Assembly: GCF_000308795.1 (NCBI RefSeq)
Contig: NZ_BAGK01000214.1
Coordinates: 32,923-96,922, forward strand
Direction: 5' to 3'
From: Nocardia thailandica NBRC 100428
Lineage (GTDB): Bacteria > Actinomycetota > Actinomycetes > Mycobacteriales > Mycobacteriaceae
Length of the DNA stretch: 64,000 nt
The notes below the pieces were generated by a model that searched no databases, was not told the origin of the DNA, and worked only from the letters and a program-made list of their open reading frames with translations. Shown here in pieces: positions 51,706-59,487 of the stretch; positions within the stretch are counted from its first letter, which is position 1, and the number at the start of each line of letters is the position of its first letter. The translations under genes were made by a program, and so were the position numbers.

Positions 51706-52439
51706 GCACCGTGCTGCTGCGCGAAGTCCCGGTCGACAGCCCCGTGCACCGGCTGTGGGCGGGCACGAAGATGATCGCCGCGCTGGCGTTGAGCCTGCTG
51801 CTGATGTTCCTGCCGACCTGGCCGGTACTCGGCATCGCGATCGGGTTCCTCGTGCTGGTGTGGGTGGCCGCCCGGCTGCCGCTGTCCGTGCTGCCCCGGC
51901 CGCCGTGGTGGTTCTGGGCGGCGGTCGGCGCGGGCGCCCTGCTCAACGCGCCGACCGGCCTTGCGGCGGTGCTCGTCTACGCCCAGGTGTTCGTCTTCGG
52001 CGTCGTGCTGGTCGTCGCGGCCTTCCTGATCGCGTGGACCACGCCGATGGGCGAGGTCGCCCCGGCCCTGGCCACCCTGGCGGGCCCGCTGCGCCGGTTC
52101 CGGGTGCCGGTCGACGAGTGGGCGGTCGTCGTGGCGCTGACCCTGCGCGGGTTGCCCCTGCTGCTGGAGGAGATCCGCGTCCTGCGCGCGGCCCGCAAGC
52201 TGCGCCCCAAGGACAACCTCGTGCAGCGCGCCGCCGACAACCCGTGGATCGACATCCTCACCGCGTGCATGGCCGTGTCGACGCGCCGCGCGGGCGAGCT
52301 GGGCGAGGCCATCACCGCCCGTGGCGGCACCGGCATGCTCACGGCGCATCCGAGCAGGCCGGGGCGCCCGGACGCGCTGGCTTTGTTACTCGTGCTCACG
52401 GTCTGCGCGGGCGCGGTCACGGTCAGCGCCCTGTTCTGA
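51702..52439 (+). CDS. ecfT: ECF transporter transmembrane subunit EcfT (CbiQ family)
   Basis: A 245-residue membrane protein of the CbiQ/EcfT family. It begins DSPVHRLWAGTKMIAALALSLLL as usual. The coupling-helix Ala-Arg-Gly-type motifs that bind the ATPases appear as RAARKLRPK and ELGEAITARGGTG near residues 155-210. Its ATG overlaps the stop of the fused ATPase gene (ATGA), confirming one transporter operon. Confidence 0.87.
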   Translation: MSTVLLREVPVDSPVHRLWAGTKMIAALALSLLLMFLPTWPVLGIAIGFLVLVWVAARLPLSVLPRPPWWFWAAVGAGALLNAPTGLAAVLVYAQVFVFGVVLVVAAFLIAWTTPMGEVAPALATLAGPLRRFRVPVDEWAVVVALTLRGLPLLLEEIRVLRAARKLRPKDNLVQRAADNPWIDILTACMAVSTRRAGELGEAITARGGTGMLTAHPSRPGRPDALALLLVLTVCAGAVTVSALF

Positions 52440-52604
52440 GATGTAGTGCCGAATTCACCTACCGGACACTCGAGCCGAGGGCTAGAGTGCGATAGGCACC
52501 ACTGATCGGATCCGCATTCACGCCGTTCGTGCTCTCGGGGGAATACACGCACACGGCGACTTCGTTCGGGAATCACACCTGATGAATTAGATGGGAATGT
52601 TCAG

Positions 52605-53240
52605 ATGATCATCCGTAAGATCGCCGCGTTCGCAGTGCCCCTGCTCGCGGCGAGCCTCGTCGGCGCAGGCGTCGTACACGCCGAGCCGGTCACTCCAGAT
52701 GTGGAGTACCGCGCCGAACTCTCCGGAAACACAGTTGTGACGACGCTCACACACGGCACCTTCCAGGTGTCCGGGAACGCCGTCGAAGTGAAGGACGAGG
52801 GAGGCGCCACCCTGCTCTCCCTGCCGCTCTCGGTCCGTGACGGGACGCTGGAATACTCGCTGCCGCACGCGGTGCGCGACGAGGGCCGGGTCCTCGAGAT
52901 CACCGCGGTCAAGGACGTCGCCCGGTCCGTCCCCAACCTCACCCCCGTGGCCTCCCCGGCCGAAAACTACGCCGCCCAGGCCAATTTCGCGTCCACCTTC
53001 GGGCTGGCCACCGCGATCGGCAGCTTCGTCGGCATGGCGATCGGCGCGGGCATCGGCCTGGTGCTCGGTGCCGCGGCAGGCGGCATCGGCGCCCTGCCCG
53101 GTTTCGCGCTCGGCGCCTCGGTCGGCGGCATCATCGGCAGCATCGTGGTCGGTGGCCCGACGCTGGTCATCGCCGCCGTCGACCTGATCAACACCCTGGC
53201 CGCGCCGCCCGGCACCACCCAGTGGGCCCAGCAGAAATAG
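52605..53240 (+). CDS. Secreted protein with glycine-zipper C-terminal half
   Basis: A 211-residue protein with a clear signal peptide (IIRKIAAFAVPLLAASLVGAG, cleavage near VVHAEP). A beta-rich middle (30-110) is followed by a long Gly/Ala-rich hydrophobic stretch (about 128-195) with repeated small-residue spacing (GMAIGAGIGLVLGAAAGG), a possible membrane-inserting glycine zipper. It resembles secreted proteins seen repeatedly in Nocardia genomes; function unknown. It has a 165-bp upstream gap and a strong terminator behind it, so it is probably monocistronic. Confidence 0.75.
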   Translation: MIIRKIAAFAVPLLAASLVGAGVVHAEPVTPDVEYRAELSGNTVVTTLTHGTFQVSGNAVEVKDEGGATLLSLPLSVRDGTLEYSLPHAVRDEGRVLEITAVKDVARSVPNLTPVASPAENYAAQANFASTFGLATAIGSFVGMAIGAGIGLVLGAAAGGIGALPGFALGASVGGIIGSIVVGGPTLVIAAVDLINTLAAPPGTTQWAQQK

Positions 53241-53249
53241 CGCGCCGGC

Positions 53250-53277
53250 GGGTGGGCCGGAAGCCACCGGCCCACCC
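53250..53277. terminator. Bidirectional terminator
   Basis: GGGTGGGCCGG and CCGGCCCACCC form a perfect 11-bp stem with loop AAGCCA. It lies between the converging secreted-protein gene (stop at 53240) and the small antitoxin-like gene (stop at 53284). Confidence 0.75.
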
Positions 53278-53283
53278 GAGGGC

Positions 53284-53463
53284 TCACGCCTGGTCGCGCA
53301 CAGCCTTTTTCGCGGCGTCCTGAGCCGCGTCGACCTGCCCGGCAAACTTCCCGCCGGTACGCTCGTCGACCAGGTCGCCCGCCTTGTCGATGACGCCGTC
53401 GACCTTGTCGGCATGCTTTCCGGCCAGGTCCATCGCCTTGCCGGCCAGGTTCTTGAAATCCAC
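53284..53463 (-). CDS. MT0933/Rv0909-like small antitoxin-family protein, copy 1
   Basis: A 59-residue, highly charged helical protein: KNLAGKAMDLAGKHADKVDG, VIDKAGDLVDERTGGKF and DAAQDAAKKAV. This matches the pattern of the M. tuberculosis Rv0909 (MT0933) antitoxin family. GAGGAG precedes the GTG. The usual SRPBCC-type toxin partner (Rv0910-like) is not adjacent. A paralogue sits at 55859-56110, on the other side of ligD. Confidence 0.75.
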   Translation of the reverse strand: MDFKNLAGKAMDLAGKHADKVDGVIDKAGDLVDERTGGKFAGQVDAAQDAAKKAVRDQA

Positions 53464-53536
53464 CGTGCACTCCTCGTTCCGCTGATCCGGGTACAACGGA
53501 ACGAACGATAGCAACCCGCGAGCGTGCCCGCCGGGT

Positions 53537-55807
53537 CTAGGACTCGATTGTGCCCGCCCACACGGGATGCCAGAGCCGCCCGGTGTCGGTCCAGGCCTGG
53601 AAGCGGACCGTGCCCGCGATGGACGGGGTGACCCACTCGGCGTCCTTGCGCTCCTGCGGGGTGAGCTCGTTGGCGAACGGGGAGGTCTTGCGCGACAGCC
53701 GGTTCAGCCGCCGCGCCAGCTCCCGCTGCTCGGCCTCGGAGCCGAAGCCCGTGCCGACCCGGCCGACGTAGATCAGCCCCTCGTCGTGCGGAATCCCGAG
53801 CAGCAGCGACTTGAACGCCCGCGCCGCGCTGGTCCGCCAGCCGCCGATGACGACTTCCCTACTGCGCCAGTTGCGTTCCTTGAGCCAGGTGTGCGCCCGC
53901 TTGCCCGGCTGGTACACCGAGTCGAGGCGCTTGGCCACCACGCCCTCCTGCTCCTGTTCCCTGGACACCTCCAGCGCCGAGGCGCCCGGCCCGTCGAGGC
54001 GGTCGGGGACGTGCAGCGACGGCGCCAGGCTGCCCAGCGCCTCGAGCACCCGGCGGCGATCGGTGTACTTCTTGCGCAGCAGCGAGGTCCCGTCCAGGAA
54101 CAGGACGTCGAACGCGACGAACTCCGCGCGCGCCGGATTCGCCTGCAGCAGCGAGATATCGGAGCGGCCGTGCTCGTCGAGGACGACGGCCTCCCCGTCG
54201 AGCACCACGCGATGCCCGGACAGCTCGCGGCCGAGCGCGGCCAGGCGCGGGTAGTCGCGGGTGACGGTGTTGCCCGAGCGGCTGCGCACGACGACCTCGC
54301 CGTCGGCGATCTCCACGATCACCCGGAAGCCGTCCCATTTGGTCTCGAAGGCCCATTCGTCGCCGGTCAGCGGACCGACCTCGGCGGCCGTCGCGAGCAT
54401 GGGCGCCAGGCCGCGTGGCAGCGCGGCGCCGCCCGTGGCGGGCGCCTCCGGGACGGGTTCGCCCTGGTCGCGCATGTAGTGCATCAGCCACTGGTCGCCC
54501 TTGGTGCGGATCAGCGCGTAGCGGCCGTCGAGGCGGTCGCCGCGCAGGCCGACGATGACCTCGTCCTCGCGCCACTTCTCGGTCACGTAGATGCCCTGAT
54601 CCCAGATGGTCATCTCGCCCGCGCCGTACTCGCCCTTCGGGATGACCCCGTGGAAGTGCAGGTACTCGAGGGGATGATCCTCGGTCCGCACGGCGAGGCG
54701 GTTGTGCGTGGCGTCGGTCGGCGGTCCCTTGGGCACGGCCCAGGAGGCCAGCACGCCGTCGCGTTCCAGCCGGACGTCCCAGTGCAGCCTGCGCGCGTGG
54801 TGTTCCTGCACCACGAAGCGGTTGCCCGCGCTCGGGCCCGGCGCGGCGTCGGGCACCGGCTCCGGCGTCTTCGCCGGGTCGCGCATGCTGCGGTACTTCG
54901 CCAGGGGGTCGGGCGCGGCGGCGAAGCACGGCGGGTCGAGTTCGGCGAGCAGGTCACCGTCGTCGTGCAGCCGGACCAGCACCTCGTCGAACCGCAGCTG
55001 GCGCAGCGACGCGCCGTCCTCGATCTCCGCCCAGGTCCGCGGCGCCGCGGCGTGCGGCTGCTCGCGCCCGCGCAGCGAATAGGGGGCGATGGTGGTCTTG
55101 GCGGCGTTGTTCTGGCTCCAGTCCAGGAAGATCTTGTTCGTGCGCGCGGCCTTGGCCATCGTGGCCGTCACCAGATCCGGGTACAGCGCTTCGAGATTCG
55201 TGGCCACCTGCTTGGCCACGGTCGACGCCCCCGACGAGCTCAGCTGCCGGTCGAGGGGAACGTAGAGGTGGATGCCCTTGCTGCCGCTGGTGACCGGGTA
55301 GGCGCGCAGGCCGATGTCGGCGACCATCTCGCGCACCGCCAGCGCCACCCGCGCGCACTCGGCCAGCCCGGCGCCGGGCCCAGGATCGAGATCGAAGACG
55401 ATGCGGGTCGCCGGGCCGCGCGCGTCGCCGTCGAAACGCCATTGCGGCACATGGATTTCCAGCGCCGCCTGCTGCCCGAGCCAGGCCATGCCCGCCTCGG
55501 AGTCGATGACCGGATAGACCACCGGTCCGCCGGAATGGGCGATGGTGCGGCGCTCGATCCACGCGGGCGCGTGCTCGGGCAGGTTCTTCTCGAAGAAGTC
55601 GGGCTGCCCCACGCCGTTGGGCCAGCGCTTCCTGGTGACCGCCCGGCCGGCGATGTGCGGCAGGATCGCCGGGGCGACGGCCGCGTAATAGGCGATGACC
55701 TCGCCCTTGGTCGTCCCCGTCGCCGGGTACAGCACCTTGTCGAGGTTGCTCAGGTCAACCTCGATGTCGGGTGCGCCCGGCGGACCCCGGAACTCCCGGC
55801 GGACCAT
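53537..55807 (-). CDS. ligD: ATP-dependent DNA ligase LigD (polymerase-phosphoesterase-ligase)
   Basis: A 756-residue enzyme of bacterial non-homologous end joining, in the mycobacterial domain order. The polymerase (about 15-295) has the metal motif IVFDLDPG and SGSKGIHLYVPL. The 3'-phosphoesterase (about 325-445) has FVVQEHHARRLHWDVRLE. The ligase (about 465-750) has the adenylated Lys in FETKWDGFRV near 490. Length and order match M. tuberculosis LigD (759 residues). No ku gene is in the window. It lies between two paralogous small antitoxin-like genes on the same strand; the spacing of 51-73 bp allows co-transcription. Confidence 0.93.
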   Translation of the reverse strand: MVRREFRGPPGAPDIEVDLSNLDKVLYPATGTTKGEVIAYYAAVAPAILPHIAGRAVTRKRWPNGVGQPDFFEKNLPEHAPAWIERRTIAHSGGPVVYPVIDSEAGMAWLGQQAALEIHVPQWRFDGDARGPATRIVFDLDPGPGAGLAECARVALAVREMVADIGLRAYPVTSGSKGIHLYVPLDRQLSSSGASTVAKQVATNLEALYPDLVTATMAKAARTNKIFLDWSQNNAAKTTIAPYSLRGREQPHAAAPRTWAEIEDGASLRQLRFDEVLVRLHDDGDLLAELDPPCFAAAPDPLAKYRSMRDPAKTPEPVPDAAPGPSAGNRFVVQEHHARRLHWDVRLERDGVLASWAVPKGPPTDATHNRLAVRTEDHPLEYLHFHGVIPKGEYGAGEMTIWDQGIYVTEKWREDEVIVGLRGDRLDGRYALIRTKGDQWLMHYMRDQGEPVPEAPATGGAALPRGLAPMLATAAEVGPLTGDEWAFETKWDGFRVIVEIADGEVVVRSRSGNTVTRDYPRLAALGRELSGHRVVLDGEAVVLDEHGRSDISLLQANPARAEFVAFDVLFLDGTSLLRKKYTDRRRVLEALGSLAPSLHVPDRLDGPGASALEVSREQEQEGVVAKRLDSVYQPGKRAHTWLKERNWRSREVVIGGWRTSAARAFKSLLLGIPHDEGLIYVGRVGTGFGSEAEQRELARRLNRLSRKTSPFANELTPQERKDAEWVTPSIAGTVRFQAWTDTGRLWHPVWAGTIES

Positions 55808-55824
55808 GCGAGACGGCTCCGGCC

Positions 55825-55851
55825 GCGGGGGCCCCGGAGGGGAGCCCCCGC
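55825..55851 (-). terminator. Hairpin between the antitoxin-like gene and ligD
   Basis: GCGGGGGC and GCCCCCGC pair over 8 bp around an 11-base loop. It lies 8 bp after the stop of the antitoxin-like gene and 18 bp before the ligD start on the same strand, so it may end or attenuate the upstream transcript. Confidence 0.5.
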
Positions 55852-55858
55852 CCCGGGA

Positions 55859-56110
55859 TCAGGCCTGCGGTTTCGGATCGGTCGGGGCCGGACCGCCCGC
55901 CGCCGTGCCACCGGCACCCGGCTCGGCGGGCGGGACGACCTTGCGGGCCGCCTCCTTGCCCTTCTCGATCTTGTCGCTGTACTTGCCGCCGGTCTTCTCG
56001 TCGATGAAGCTGCCGGCCTTGTCGATGCTCTCGTTGATCTTGCCCGCGTTCTGCGAGGCCGCTTCCTTACCCTTGCCGAGCAAGCCCTTCAAGGTGTCCA
56101 CAAGACTCAT
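55859..56110 (-). CDS. MT0933/Rv0909-like small antitoxin-family protein, copy 2
   Basis: An 83-residue charged helical protein: SLVDTLKGLLGKGKEAASQN, INESIDKAGSFIDEKTGGKY and SDKIEKGKEAARK. It has a Pro/Gly/Ala-rich tail absent from copy 1. The core is clearly homologous to copy 1 (IDKAG, DE-TGGK). In M. tuberculosis Rv0909 lies close to the Rv0906 gene, as this copy does here. No toxin gene is adjacent. Confidence 0.75.
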   Translation of the reverse strand: MSLVDTLKGLLGKGKEAASQNAGKINESIDKAGSFIDEKTGGKYSDKIEKGKEAARKVVPPAEPGAGGTAAGGPAPTDPKPQA

Positions 56111-56143
56111 TGCCTGTCACGATCCTTTCTGCGTTGCCAACGA

Positions 56144-57277
56144 CTAATCGATATCCTCCCACCACGAAACGCGTGGTGGGAGGTCATTCGGAACCACCCG
56201 CTGGCCCGGTTTGGGCACCGCGACCGCGGTTCCGGCCGCCTCGGCCGCCGCCACCATCCGGCGGACCGGCTCGGACCAGCCGTGGAAGGCCAGGTTGAAG
56301 GTCGCCCAGTGGATCGGCACCAGCAGGCCGTGCCCGGGATCGCCGAGCTGGAGGTCGGCGTGCGCGCGCACCGCCTCCTCCGGGTTCATGTGCACATCGG
56401 TCCAGCGGTGGTCGTAGGCGCCGATGGGCAGCAGCGTCAGATCGAACGGGCCGTGCACGGCGCCCGCCTGTGCGAACGCCTTGGTGTAGCCGGTGTCGCC
56501 GCCGAAGTACACCCGGTGCCGGGGACCGGAGAGCGCCCACGACGCCCAGAGGGTCGTGTTGCGGGTCAGGCCGCGACCGGAGAAGTGCCGCGCCTCGGTA
56601 CAGGTGATCCGCAACGGGCCACCCGGGCGGTCGTCGCCCAGGGAGAACGAAGCGCCCCAATCGAGTTCGGCGATCCGCTCCTCCAGCACGCCCCAACCGC
56701 GCAGATGCGCGCCGATCCCGGTCGGCACGACGAACACCGCCCGCTGGTCGCGGGTCAGCGCCTCCACCGTCGCCTTGTCGAGATGGTCGTAGTGGTCGTG
56801 GGAGATGATCACCGCGTCGACCTCGGGCAGCGCCGACAGCGCGGCGGGCACCGGATGCAGCCGCGACGGCCCGACCAGCTGCGAGGGCGACACCCGCTCG
56901 CTCCACACCGGATCGGCCAGCACCCGGAATCCGTCGATCTCCACCAGCGCCGACGCGTGGCCGTACCAGGTCACCGCCAGCGGCGCCGCCTGCTCGGGCA
57001 CCACCGGGGTGGCCAGCGGCACCGGCCTGCCCGGCGTGCCGACCCGGCCCTGGGTGATCCCCGACCACAGCAGCGACAGCCCCGAGACCGCGCCCAGCAT
57101 CGCACTGGGCTCGGTGTTGTGGAAGCGGCCGTCGCGGAAGCTCGACGCCCCGGTCGCCACCGCCGCGATCTCCGCCGAGGACGCGCCGAGCGCCGCGGGG
57201 ATCTCCCGCGCCGCGCGCACCGCCCACGCCAGACCGAACACTCCTGCTACTCCCGCCGCGATCCTGGTGAGCCGCAT
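56144..57277 (-). CDS. Metallo-beta-lactamase-fold hydrolase (Rv0906 / NAPE-PLD-like)
   Basis: A 377-residue protein. An N-terminal hydrophobic segment (IAAGVAGVFGLAWAV) may be a membrane anchor. The MBL domain has WYGHASALVEIDGFRVLADP near 118, the zinc motif SHDHYDHLD near 172, and later ligands at YFGGDTGYT and PIHWATFNLAFHGW. Its family hydrolyses lipid or lactone substrates, as in NAPE-PLD. Its ATG overlaps the echA6 stop by one base, and the same neighbourhood exists in M. tuberculosis (Rv0904c-Rv0906), so I infer orthology with Rv0906. Substrate unproven. Confidence 0.85.
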   Translation of the reverse strand: MRLTRIAAGVAGVFGLAWAVRAAREIPAALGASSAEIAAVATGASSFRDGRFHNTEPSAMLGAVSGLSLLWSGITQGRVGTPGRPVPLATPVVPEQAAPLAVTWYGHASALVEIDGFRVLADPVWSERVSPSQLVGPSRLHPVPAALSALPEVDAVIISHDHYDHLDKATVEALTRDQRAVFVVPTGIGAHLRGWGVLEERIAELDWGASFSLGDDRPGGPLRITCTEARHFSGRGLTRNTTLWASWALSGPRHRVYFGGDTGYTKAFAQAGAVHGPFDLTLLPIGAYDHRWTDVHMNPEEAVRAHADLQLGDPGHGLLVPIHWATFNLAFHGWSEPVRRMVAAAEAAGTAVAVPKPGQRVVPNDLPPRVSWWEDID

Positions 57278-58005
57278 CAGCGGCCCACGAACTTCGCCGG
57301 GCGTTTCTCCTGTCGTGCCAACCTGCCCTCCTCGGCATCCGCACTGGACCAGGCCGCCTCCAGCGCCGCCCGCTGCTGGGCGCTGTCGGGACCCCGGGTG
57401 TTGTCGTCGTTGAGCACCAGCTTCATGTGTTGCAGCGACAGCGGCGCCAGCTCGGCGATGGACTTGGCCCACGCCTGCGCGTCGGCCAGCGAACCGAGCT
57501 TGTTGGCGAAGCCGTAGCTGTAGGCATCGGCCGCCGAAATCGGCTCCGCGCCCAGCAGAATCGTGCGCGCGGGCCCGCCGCCGATCAGCGAGACCAGCCT
57601 GCGCACCGTCCACCGGTCCACCGAGATCCCCAGCTTGGCCGCGGGCACCGCGATGAACGCGTCGGGCTCGATGACGCGCAGGTCCGAGGCCAGCGCCAGC
57701 TGCACCCCGGCGCCGAGCGCGCCGCCGTTGATCGCCGAGATCACGGGCACCGGCGCCGATTCGATGGTGTGGAGCATGTCGAGCAGACCCGACAGGAACG
57801 CCTCGGAGTAGACACCGGACAGGTCGGCGCCCGCGCTGAAGATCGGGCCGTCCCCGGTCAGCACGATCGCCCGCGCGCCCGTCGCCACCGCGTCGAGCAC
57901 CGCGGCCCGCAGCAGGCCGACCAGCTCGTCGTTCAGGGCGTTCCGTCGTTCCGCGCGTCGCATCTCGATGGTGACCACGTCACCGTCCCGGCTGACTTCG
58001 AGCAT
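57277..58005 (-). CDS. echA6: EchA6-like crotonase-fold protein, catalytic residues missing
   Basis: A 242-residue crotonase-fold protein: RRAERRNALNDELVGLL, the CoA-binding GPIFSAGADLSG near 55, and the oxyanion segment INGGALGAGVQLALASDLRV near 92. Where active hydratases carry a catalytic Glu (usually in a PE-x-x-LG motif) this protein has AVPAAKLGISVDRW. That is the same kind of loss seen in M. tuberculosis EchA6, which binds acyl-CoA and passes it to FAS-II for mycolate synthesis. The C-terminal LARQEKRPAKFVGR also resembles EchA6, and the neighbours match. It is therefore probably an acyl-CoA carrier, not a hydratase. Confidence 0.85.
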   Translation of the reverse strand: MLEVSRDGDVVTIEMRRAERRNALNDELVGLLRAAVLDAVATGARAIVLTGDGPIFSAGADLSGVYSEAFLSGLLDMLHTIESAPVPVISAINGGALGAGVQLALASDLRVIEPDAFIAVPAAKLGISVDRWTVRRLVSLIGGGPARTILLGAEPISAADAYSYGFANKLGSLADAQAWAKSIAELAPLSLQHMKLVLNDDNTRGPDSAQQRAALEAAWSSADAEEGRLARQEKRPAKFVGR

Positions 58006-58042
58006 GTGTACTCCTGTGTCTGTGGAGCGCTGGCGCGCTCGA

Positions 58043-58136
58043 GGTCGCGGCCCTGTGTGCCCCGTCGAACAGCGACGCGAGACTCGCGCCTGCGGCGCTT
58101 TGTCTCGCGTCGCTGTTCGACGGGGCGGCCGCGACC
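58043..58136. repeat. Large hairpin element (25-bp perfect stem plus 10-bp outer stem)
   Basis: The inner arms 58059-58083 and 58102-58126 are exact complements over 25 bp, with an 18-base loop. The outer arms GGTCGCGGCC (58043-58052) and GGCCGCGACC (58127-58136) also pair exactly, with a 6-base bulge on one side. It sits in the 357-bp gap between divergent genes (58006-58362), which otherwise holds only short CGCTCG-type repeats. The layout, inner long stem, bulge and outer stem ending in CGGCC, resembles the repeats at 13.6 and 13.8 kb. Confidence 0.8.
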
Positions 58137-58362
58137 GCTCGCTGCGCTCGCTGGGCCTCCTCGAGGTCGGCCCGTTGATGGTGCCTGAGCGGGGCTATCC
58201 GGGTCTTCCCACGATGACCCGTCGCCTCGCTCGCCGGCCTCGTCGAGGTCGACCCCGTGTTGTCGCGTCGAGGGCACCTGGCTCCCCCGTTGTCCGGTAT
58301 CGAGTCTAGGGGGTGGGACCGCCGCGGGGCGTTCCGCGACACCCCGTGCGTAGCATCGGGGG

Positions 58363-59487
58363 GTGGCGACCGACTACGACATTCTGGTTATCGGGGCCGG
58401 TCAGGCCGGGTTGTCCGCGGGGTATGACCTGCGGAGGCTCGGCCTCGAACCCGAGCGGGACTTCCTCATCGTCGACCACGCGCCGGGTCCGGGCGGCGCC
58501 TGGCAGTTCCGGTGGCCGTCGCTGACGCTCACCACCGTCAACCGGGTGCACGATCTGCCCGGGATGTCGTTCGCCGACACCCTGCCCGCCGGGTCGGAGT
58601 CCGCGCAGGCGGCGACGGCGGTCCCGCACTACTACGCGCTCTACGAGAAGCGGTTCGACCTGCGGGTCCGGCGGCAGGTCACCGTGCGGGTGGTGTGCGA
58701 CCGCACGGCCGACGGGCAGGCCTGCGACGGGCGCGGCGAGGTCCTGCACGTCGAGACCGACAGCGCGGGCACCCTGCGGGTGCGCGGCCTGGTCAACGGG
58801 ACCGGCACCTGGGAGCGGCCGTTCATCCCGCGCTACCCGGGCGCCGAGACCTTCGCGGGACGGCAGGTGCACACCCGCGACTACCGCGCGGCCGCCGACT
58901 TCGCCGGCGAGCACGTGGTCGTCGTCGGCGGCGGCATCTCGGCGGTGCAGCTGCTCGACGAGATCTCCCAGGTCACCACGACCACCTGGGTGACGCGGCG
59001 GGAACCGGTCTTCCGGGAGACCCCGTTCGGCGAGAACGACGGCCGCGCCGCCGTCGCGGCGGTCGAGGACCGGGTGCGGCGCGGGCTGCCGCCCGGCTCG
59101 GTCGTCTCGGTCACCGGCCTGCCGCTGGACGCGCGGTTGCGCGCGGCGCGCGACCGCGGCGTCCTGCGGCGGCGGCCCATGTTCGACCGCATCGAACCCG
59201 AGGGCGTGCGCTGGGACGACGGCGGATTCCAGCGCGCCGACGTCATCCTCTGGGCGACCGGGTTCCGCAGCTCGCTGGACCACCTCGCGCCGCTGCGGCT
59301 GCGCGGTCCCGGCGGGGGGATCACCATGACCGGACGGCTCGCGACCCAGGTCGCCGTCGACCCGCGCGTGCATCTCATCGGCTACGGCCCCTCGGCCAGC
59401 ACGATCGGCGCCAACCGGGCGGGCCGGGCCGCCGCGGCCGAACTGACCGCCTACCTCGGCATGACGACTAGCCGAGACCGGCGCTGA
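58363..59487 (+). CDS. Flavin-dependent NAD(P)-binding oxidoreductase (FMO-like)
   Basis: A 374-residue two-Rossmann flavoprotein. It has the FAD motif ILVIGAGQAGLSAGYDLRRLG at the N terminus, a second nucleotide motif VVVVGGGISAVQLLDEI near 185, and ILWATGFRSSLDHLAPL near 303, typical of the flavin monooxygenase/TrkA-like group. Such enzymes oxygenate N, S or carbonyl compounds or act as thioredoxin-reductase-like proteins; substrate unknown. It starts at a GTG and overlaps the convergent aldo/keto reductase by 20 bp. Confidence 0.82.
   Translation: MATDYDILVIGAGQAGLSAGYDLRRLGLEPERDFLIVDHAPGPGGAWQFRWPSLTLTTVNRVHDLPGMSFADTLPAGSESAQAATAVPHYYALYEKRFDLRVRRQVTVRVVCDRTADGQACDGRGEVLHVETDSAGTLRVRGLVNGTGTWERPFIPRYPGAETFAGRQVHTRDYRAAADFAGEHVVVVGGGISAVQLLDEISQVTTTTWVTRREPVFRETPFGENDGRAAVAAVEDRVRRGLPPGSVVSVTGLPLDARLRAARDRGVLRRRPMFDRIEPEGVRWDDGGFQRADVILWATGFRSSLDHLAPLRLRGPGGGITMTGRLATQVAVDPRVHLIGYGPSASTIGANRAGRAAAAELTAYLGMTTSRDRR

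Noticed and set aside
58006..58362. CRISPR-like repeats around the large hairpin (several CGCTCG and CTCGAGG motifs)
   Set aside because: There is no regular spacer length and no exact repeat unit; these are short, common high-GC motifs around a single hairpin.
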